Source: Salminus brasiliensis (Eukaryota > Chordata > Actinopteri > Characiformes > Bryconidae). Taken from it: 64,000 nucleotides of DNA. This document shows positions 57,904-64,000 of the stretch, one piece after another (position 1 is the stretch's first letter; each line of letters begins with the position of its first letter). The position numbers and the translations under genes are program-made. The stretch is taken from assembly GCF_030463535.1 (NCBI RefSeq), contig NC_132881.1, positions 9,408,526 to 9,472,525 on the forward strand, read 5' to 3'. Under the pieces are notes generated by a model. The model was not told the DNA's origin. It ran no database searches and worked only from the letters and a program-made list of their open reading frames with translations.

Positions 57904-59712
57904 TCATTCCATAACAAAATCTTTAGTCCAGCTAGGTGCATTTCTAATTCTGACAGGTCTGGACTGGCTAACCGAGTCAGAGTTAGTTATTTGGTCAGTC
58001 CCTTTATCAGTACAGTCCATTGCCCTATCAGAATCCACATCTGTGCTCAAGTTGGGAAGTACGGACAGATGTGAGGAGTTCCAGGTTCTTCCATCATCCA
58101 ACAAGTATGTATCCGGTCCTTTCTTTGTCACGATAGTTCTAGGTTTAGAAAACTTCAGTTCTCCTTTCTTCACTTTCCATGGTTTCCTCACCCTCACTTT
58201 GTCACCAGGCCGGAAGTTGGAAGACTTGGCATGTCTTTGCTGATCGGTGTACGCTTTCATTTTCTGTTGTTTACTCCCCACTCTTTCTCGCATCGCTTTC
58301 TTCTCTGTTAGTGGGGCAGGCATATCGATCACCTGTAGCTTTGTTCTCATTCGCTGGCCATGGAGCAGTTCTGATGGGGATACTCCAGTGGTTGAATGAG
58401 GAGTTGCTCTGTAGTCCCTCAGGTAAGTTCTCAGGAATGACTTCCAGGGTTCTCCTTGAATGGATGCAGTCTGTAAGCAGTCCTTAACGCGTCTGTTGAA
58501 TCTCTCAACTTCTCCATTAGCTCTTGGGTAGTACACTGAAGATCTCAGGTGTTGTATTCCACTCTCTTTGAGAAAGTCAGCAAACTCAGCAGAGAGAAAT
58601 TGAGGACCATTGTCACTTATCAGCGTCTTTGGGATTCCTTCTCGAGAGAAAAGGGCAGTCAGGAACTGTATAATAGTAGCTGTGTCAACGCGGTGAGCAA
58701 ACGCTACTTCAGGCCATTTACTAAAGTAATCTACCAGTGATATGGCAAATCTACAATCAGGAGGAGCTTTCTCAAATGGGCCTATGATGTCTACGGACAC
58801 CTTTTCCCAAGCAGCAGCTGGTAGGGGAACTGGTTGCAGTGGAGCATCATGGGTGACAGTTGTCTTGTCATTCTGTTGGCAGGTTGAGCAGTTCTTAATG
58901 CATATTTCTATCTGAGAGTCCATTTTGGGCCACCAGTACAACTCTCTAAGGCGTTGTTTGGTACGCACAATACCCTGGTGGGTTTCATGGGCTAGCACAA
59001 TGAGTCTTTTCTGCAATGACTCTGGCACAAGTAATCTGTGAGACCCTCTGACTATGCATTCATTCATGACAGCAAGTTCATGGCGAATTGGAAAGTATGG
59101 CTGTATGTTAAGATCGAGTGTAGACTTCCGTGATGGCCAGCCTCTCTGTATCTGTGCACGGAGTTTAGTGAGCACTGGACAGTCATTACATTCTGAACGG
59201 AAGTCTTCCTCAGACACAGCACTCAGGTCAGTGAGTATGGCAGCCACTGACTCAATCTCTTCTGCGTATGCAGTGTCAGTTTCAGGCAGTGGGAGTCTCG
59301 ACAGGCAGTCAGCAACATGGTTCAGGGACCCTGTTCTGTATTCAACGTCGTAGTCAAACTCTAGGAGACGAGCAGACCATCGGGTAATGCTGAGACCAGC
59401 ACAGTTATTGCCTTTGGTAGTCAGCAGCGTGGTAAGTGCTTGGTGATCAGTGCGTAACAGGAATCTCCTTCCCCACAGCCATGTCCGCCATTTCTCGGCA
59501 GCCCAGACGCAAGCTAGCGCTTCCTTCTCGACTATAGAGTATTTCCTCTCTGCCTCAGAAAGACTGCGAGATGCAAAAGCAACAGTCTGCTCTGCCCCGT
59601 TACTGTCCATCTGAGTCAAGACTGCACCTACCCCATAGTCTGAGGCATCTGTTGAAACAATGGTTGACTTACTGGGGTCAAACATCACCAGTGCAGTGCT
59701 ATGCACAATCAA
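57904..59712 (-). pseudogene. pol: Ty3 pol: RNase H and integrase (open 602 codons)
   Basis: Same frame as the RT segment upstream, separated by one TGA (59,773-59,775). Numbered from its first Met: RNase H D22 (STDASDYG), E64 (VEKEAL), D89 (RTDHQ). Integrase zinc finger H242/H245 with C275/C278. Catalytic D308 (VDIIGPF), D367 (ISDNGPQF) and E403 (GEVERFN), D-35-E. A basic C-terminal segment (KVRVRKPWKVKKGELKFSK) leads to LLDDGRTWNSSHLS. All catalytic residues are present. The start Met is arbitrary, as translation would come from gag-pol. It ends 115 bp before the 3' LTR. Confidence 0.93.
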
Positions 59713-59772
59713 CTGCTTGACTTGCTTAAATGCTGCTTGAGCTGTCTTGTTCCAGTGAAATGAACAATCTTT

Positions 59773-60462
59773 TCAAAGAAGAGCTCTCATGGGCTCAACG
59801 ACAGTTGCGTAATTTGGCACAAACTTGCTGTACCATGCACTCAGGCCAAGGAAAGAGCGCAAGGTTGCAGGATCGGAAGGGGACGGTGCATTCAGAATAG
59901 CAGCAACGTGAGAGTCATCTGGCAGCAGACCCTCTGGTCCAATCTTTTGACCAAGGAAGCTTAGTGTGGTTTGCCGGAGTTGGCATTTGTTAACATTGAG
60001 CTTCAGTCCAGCATCATTGATTTTGCGCAACACCGCACTCAGGTTGGCGTCATGCTCCGCCTCTGACGATCCATATGTAATGACGTCATCAAGGTAGCAT
60101 TGCACCCCCTTCATGCCACTGAGAATCTGCATCATCATCTTTTGGAAAGCTGCTGGGGCTGAACACAGTCCATATGGGACTCTGCAGTACCGGTACAGTC
60201 CTTCATGTGTAATGAAAGCAGTGAGCCCCCTACTCTCTTCATGCAGCGTCAGTTGATGGTAAGCAGATTTCAAATCCAGAGTTGAGAACATCACGGCGCC
60301 ACGCAGTTCTGACAGAATGTCCTCAATCAGTGGCAATGGATGGCTATCCCTAATCACAGCCTTGTTAAGTTCCCTCAGGTCAACACACATGCGTATGCCA
60401 CCAGTTCTCTTTTTTGGTGACCACAATTGGAGAGACCCATTCAGACGCATCAATTTTCTCAA
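59773..60462 (-). pseudogene. pol: Ty3 pol: reverse transcriptase core
   Basis: RT palm and fingers: GGIRMCVDLRELNKAV, FSTLDLKSAYHQ (first catalytic Asp), PYGLCSAPAAFQKMM, and YLDDVITYG (the catalytic pair), then FLGQKIGPEG. The true sequence enters from the other frame at a six-T run (+ strand, 60,410-60,415), so residues before about KKRTGG are out of frame. The segment ends in TGA where CGA would be expected from CpG decay. Confidence 0.92.
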
Positions 60463-61246
60463 TTATGCCGTGTTTTTCCAGGTCCTTGAGTTCCTCGGAG
60501 ACAGCATCGCGAACTGAGAGAGGTAAGTGTCGGAGGTTCTGTCGTACAGGCTTCACATCAGGCCGGAGCTTCACTTTGTGCACGAAGTTTCTCGCACATC
60601 CGAACGTGGCAGGTGACCCACCATCATGTTCAAAGTGAGTAGATGGAGCTTTGGCTTGGTGGAGCGTTGCACAGATTTCCGACGCCTGTGTTAGTAACTG
60701 TCCTCCTTTAATCTGCAGCTGGAGAGCAGTAACCAGGTCCATGCCCAGTACAGGTGTCCCTGTCTTCACTATGTAAAAGTCAGTAGAGGCAGTACTACCA
60801 TTGTGAGTAACATCAGCTCTAAGACATCCTATCACATTCAGTTTTTCCTTAGAATACGTCACAAGCTGCACTTTTGGATTATGCAGTTTAACTGAGCTAA
60901 AATTAGCATTGTAAATACTATTAGGTAGTATAGAAACGCCAGATCCTGTATCAACTAGCAATTTTACATTACATGCAGCAGTAGTATTTGGTAGAGTGAT
61001 GGTAACAGGGCACATTAGTTTAATTGCATCAACAGTGAAATTATTTTCAACACTTAAAACACACATTTCAGGCACAGTCACTTCATTAACTGGCTTTCGA
61101 GAGGACTTGCATACTCTTGAGAAGTGTCCCAATTTTCCACATGACTTGCATTTAGAGTTTGTTGCAGGGCACGACTTGTCATTTGCTTTGTGCTCAGCAG
61201 CACCACACCAGTAGCATGACGTCGCACCATCAGTTTTACGAGCAGG
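60380..61246 (-). pseudogene. pol: Ty3 zinc knuckles, protease and RT N-terminus
   Basis: An open frame without its own start runs from the A9 run (61,247-61,255) to 60,380. It includes two knuckles (CYWCGAAEHKANDKSC and CKSCGKLGHFSRVC), the aspartic protease active site LLVDTGSGVSILP, and the start of RT (LRHLPLSVRDAVSEELKDL, EWVSPIVVTKK). The frame then shifts into the RT core segment. An apparent Met at 61,132 is internal to the second knuckle. Confidence 0.9.
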
Positions 61247-61303
61247 TTTTTTTTTGGGTTACGGGCCTTCTTTTGCACTTGCACAGCAGCAACGGGCTTT
61301 GTA

Positions 61304-61906
61304 TCAGTCACAGAAATCGCTAACAGCTATAGCGGCTTCAGTACGCCTGGCTACATCCAGAGTTTTATCCAGTGTCAAACCTTCTTCCATTAAAAGTCTT
61401 TCACGGATGCGGGAACTGTTTGTTTTCTCTACAATTTGATCCCGAAGCATCTCATCCTCCATAGCTCCAAACTGACATTTTTTTACCAGTTCACGCAATG
61501 CTGCGACATAGTGATCACTTGACTCACCTACAGCTTGTGCTCTTTGCCTAAAGCGGTATCTTTCTGCGACAATGTTTAGTTTTGGACTGAAGTGCTTCTC
61601 CAAAGCCTTTACTGAGCCCTCATAGTCATCTTTTTCGAGTGGTAAGGTGCTGTAGATTCGGTTACCCTCCGTTCCCAAGCAGTGAATAAGCAAGGCTCTC
61701 TTCCTCTCGGCAGGAAACTCGCCTCCCCCGACAGCAAGCAGATAGTTATCGAATAGCATTTTCCAAGTAGCAAATGGAATTGTCGGGTTGCCTGGGCAGT
61801 CCAGGAACACAGCAGGAGGTTGCAAGGAGAGCAGAGCCATGTCTGTATCTTCACTCCTTCTCTCGTCGCCACTTTGTTGTGTTGCTTGTCGTTCAGAGTC
61901 AGACAT
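61304..61906 (-). pseudogene. gag: Ty3 gag (capsid part)
   Basis: About 200 codons from MSDSERQ, whose ATG lies inside the 5' LTR (61,904-61,906), through the LTR end and primer-binding region without a stop, then MALLSLQPPAVF and retrotransposon capsid sequence (ATWKMLFDNYLLAVGG, LEKDDYEGSVKALEKHF, ERYRFRQRAQ, DHYVAALRELVKKCQFG, LRDQIVEKT). A shift near 61,310 and another at the A9 run (61,247-61,255) separate it from the knuckles. An alternative start is the Met of MALLSLQ. Confidence 0.85.
61861..61872 (-). promoter_or_regulatory. Probable primer binding site
   Basis: TGGCGACGAGAG on the minus strand begins two bases inside the 5' LTR. TGG is complementary to a tRNA CCA end. The first seven bases would fit the CCA-tailed end of tRNA-Arg(TCT) (AGAGTCG), but the next ones would not, so the primer tRNA is unassigned. 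Confidence 0.55.
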
Positions 61907-62078
61907 TAACCACACACGATTATGGAACAGAGAGCTTACTATTTTGTTTATTCTTCTCCTCCTTTCCTCTCTTCTTTCTCTTACCTCAAACAGTCCACTA
62001 GTGCCCCCCAGTGTCCTAAATCCGTAAATACGAATGTGTTTAATATATGCATTAAACACATTGCATATGGACACAACA
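61875..62078 (-). repeat. 5' LTR of the Ty3/gypsy element
   Basis: 204 bp, nearly identical to 57,585-57,789. Same TATA-like and AATAAA motifs. An open frame enters gag from within it. Confidence 0.92.
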
Positions 62079-62962
62079 AAGTTACAGCAGCTTCAAGAAA
62101 AATGACATTCACTGGCCTGATGGTGGCGTTACAACAAAGCATTAAGCGTTTTTATTCAATAGCATCTGGTCTGTAGCTTCTGTGTCCTACACACAAAATT
62201 CTTTTTTTTTTTTTTGGGGGGGGGGGGGTGTTTTCTTGATCCTTTCTACTTCAAGAATTTTTTTGCCAATCCTCACACATCTGGTAGCAAAATACCTGCA
62301 ATATTTATAATTAATAATAATTATAAGGAATAACTTGTACCTTTTGAACACTTTGACTTTGAACAAGCCCATTTTAACAAAATCTGTTCAGCACATTATT
62401 TTGAGGGGGTATGTCAAGTTTGGTGGACATTTGTCACAAGAAAGCGAGGCCAATAGTACATAATTCTTAGAAACCATTCATCCAGTCAACCTACAATTTT
62501 ACATGCTGCATCTTTAGCCTGTTCTATAATAGTCTGACCAGAGGACTTGATATGTCAATTATTGTGGTTGGTATTAGCCAATCACATTCAAGCATACATT
62601 TGACATGCTAAACATTCACCAATCAGGGTGCAACTTTATTTATTTATCAATGTAGGCATATTCTATTAACCAGTGAAGTTGCCAGAAATGCCTTACAATA
62701 ATGCTGTCATATGCTGTTTCCTATATGTTACAATTACAGATACACCATACATAATCGATACCAATACATAAACTTATTGATCGATACACAGTACCGATCC
62801 GATACCATTGTTAAATAAATAAACCGTATACCTCACCATGTGGGAGAGATTTAAAGCATCAGGATTGATGTAAACATTATCTCACTAACTTTGTAAAATA
62901 GTTATAAATGTATTAAATTGCTATTTATTTGTCACTAAAATAAGAAACAATTGTGCAGGACC
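62079..62962. other. AT-rich flank, no gene seen
   Basis: Contains a T-run and G-run (about 62,201-62,229). The 61-codon minus-strand frame here crosses that homopolymer and is not gene-like. Confidence 0.5.
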
Positions 62963-63112
62963 TTGGCACAGCATTCACCTAACAATGTGTTCATTTATTT
63001 ATAAGTATTTATAGGACACAGTCACACATGCCAGATTTAGTTCTTTTCAAAGGATACAAAAGTCTTCATATGAGATATGACTATTAACAGAATGTTTTTT
63101 TAGTTGAAAATG
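62963..63112 (+). repeat. Duplicated segment at window end, copy 1
   Basis: TTGGCACAGCATTCACCTAA through TTTTTTTAGTTGAAAATG recurs at 63,851-64,000 with very few differences (offset 888 bp). It could be a tandem unit or the two ends of an inserted element. Confidence 0.8.
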
Positions 63113-63850
63113 CAATAATTTTGATGATTGGTTATGTGTATTGATTTGTAATTATCATTATCATTGGGCCTGTTGTGCTGGTTCTTTAGGTCTCATTGGG
63201 CCTGTTGTGGTTGGAACTTTAAGCCACTTGCCTATTGTCTATTTTCTATATTGGCACAAAACAAATCCTAAAACTTAGGCCTACTTGAAGCCATAGCTGA
63301 CACTCGTGTGGCTCCAGTGTTGTGACTGCTTTTTTTTCATGGTAATTCCTACTCCATCCACTATGTGGCAGTATATTGGAAGTAGGCCAGGTTACAAGCC
63401 AAAAGGGAGGGAACTATGAAGCAGCAAGGTGGTTTAGATGTGGCTCACTTCAGGCCTCACTGTAATGAAGATCCTTACTGGTGGAACTACAGGTTCTAAC
63501 ACTCACTGTAAGTTTGCTATCATTTAATTCTTTCTATATTCAGTCAAGCTTTGTGTATGTTTTATTCATGAGGTTTTGTGCTGTTCTGCTTTTGCAGAAA
63601 GCTTCACTTTTGTCTTGTTTTCTGTTTGTTTGTTTCTCTATTTGCAGTCCTTACAACTAACTTGCTCTTCTTATGGACATTGGGATAAACTTTACACACA
63701 GAAGACAAATGTATCACTCCTGAATTGACTCTCAGCAACTCAAACCAGGGATTTCCATGGTTCAGACTTTCCTTTCACAAGGAAACACCCAGGATTATAA
63801 ACTGTTATCAGAAAGAAGGATGTCTGAAATACAAACCACTTTGTGAGAGC
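63113..63850. other. Sequence between the two repeats
   Basis: No gene recognised. A short direct repeat GGGCCTGTTGTG lies near 63,167 and 63,198. Confidence 0.4.
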
Positions 63851-64000
63851 TTGGCACAGCATTCACCTTACAATGTGTTCATTTATTTATAAGTATTTAT
63901 AGGAGACAGTCACACATGCCAGATTTAGTTCTTTTCAAAGGATACAAAAGTCTTCATATGAGATGTCTATTAACAGAATGTTTTTTTTTAGTTGAAAATG
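63851..64000 (+). repeat. Duplicated segment at window end, copy 2
   Basis: Partner of 62,963-63,112, still continuing at the window edge. Confidence 0.8.

Larger units (their letters stand above)
57585..62078 (-). mobile_element. Ty3/gypsy retrotransposon with 205-bp LTRs
   Basis: Minus-strand element of about 4.5 kb: 5' LTR at the high-coordinate end, primer-binding-type TGGCGACGAGAG two bases inside it, gag with zinc knuckles, then protease, reverse transcriptase, RNase H and integrase in Ty3 order, a purine tract (AAGAGGGAAGA) and the 3' LTR. There is no env. By eye the LTRs differ at five positions plus one indel, so insertion is fairly recent. Coding is interrupted by three frameshifts and one stop. 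Pol resembles proteins often labelled K02A2.6-like in fish. Flanking bases (GCGCT and AAGTT) do not form a target duplication. Confidence 0.93.

Overview
The window is from a vertebrate nuclear genome, most probably a teleost fish. Support comes from a class I fish-type endogenous retrovirus, Tc1/mariner and hAT elements, tRNA-derived SINEs with the tail typical of fish SINEs, a Ty3/gypsy element, and intron-containing tRNA-Arg(TCT) plus tRNA-Thr(AGT) genes of vertebrate type. I cannot name the species. No complete host protein gene is visible; almost everything is tandem repeat, mobile element or gene fragment.

Layout. (1) 1-17,858 is a satellite of about 137.5-bp monomers, continued in diverged form at 23,968-25,080. 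On the + strand each monomer looks like a miniature exon with its introns: branch-point-like TTGAC, a pyrimidine tract ending in CAG, about 80-85 bp of exon-like sequence, then CAG followed by GTAGGT or GTAAGT. (2) 17,876-23,967 is a 5'-truncated, minus-strand endogenous retrovirus inside that array: 3' LTR, about 1 kb of unassigned sequence, a broken env, and pol RNase H plus integrase. (3) 25,294-26,155 looks like the terminal exon and 3' UTR of a + strand gene. (4) 26-43.8 kb is AT-rich, with degenerate duplicated copies of a small gene-fragment family (one intact 65-codon exon at 37,814-38,008), a broken Tc1 transposon, an hAT element with perfect 8-bp target duplication, a TIR-bounded MITE, a SINE and other repeat remnants. 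(5) 43.8-57.58 kb is a tandem array with a 923-bp unit. Each unit carries a tRNA-Thr(AGT) and an intron-containing tRNA-Arg(TCT), both on the minus strand: 16 Thr and 15 Arg copies, of which only a minority look intact. (6) 57,585-62,078 is a nearly complete minus-strand Ty3/gypsy element with 205-bp LTRs, sitting against a truncated tRNA-Thr copy. (7) 62.1-64 kb is AT-rich, with a duplicated segment 888 bp apart.

How parts relate. The satellite splice-like signals, its most diverged (perhaps oldest) monomers and the putative terminal exon all share the + orientation, so the satellite may have grown out of an exon-intron unit of that gene. The tRNA array is the most plausible functional locus, as a multicopy tRNA cluster evolving by unequal exchange. 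It shows a duplicated four-unit block, shared lesions spread between units, a SINE inside one tRNA copy and a Ty3 element ending another.
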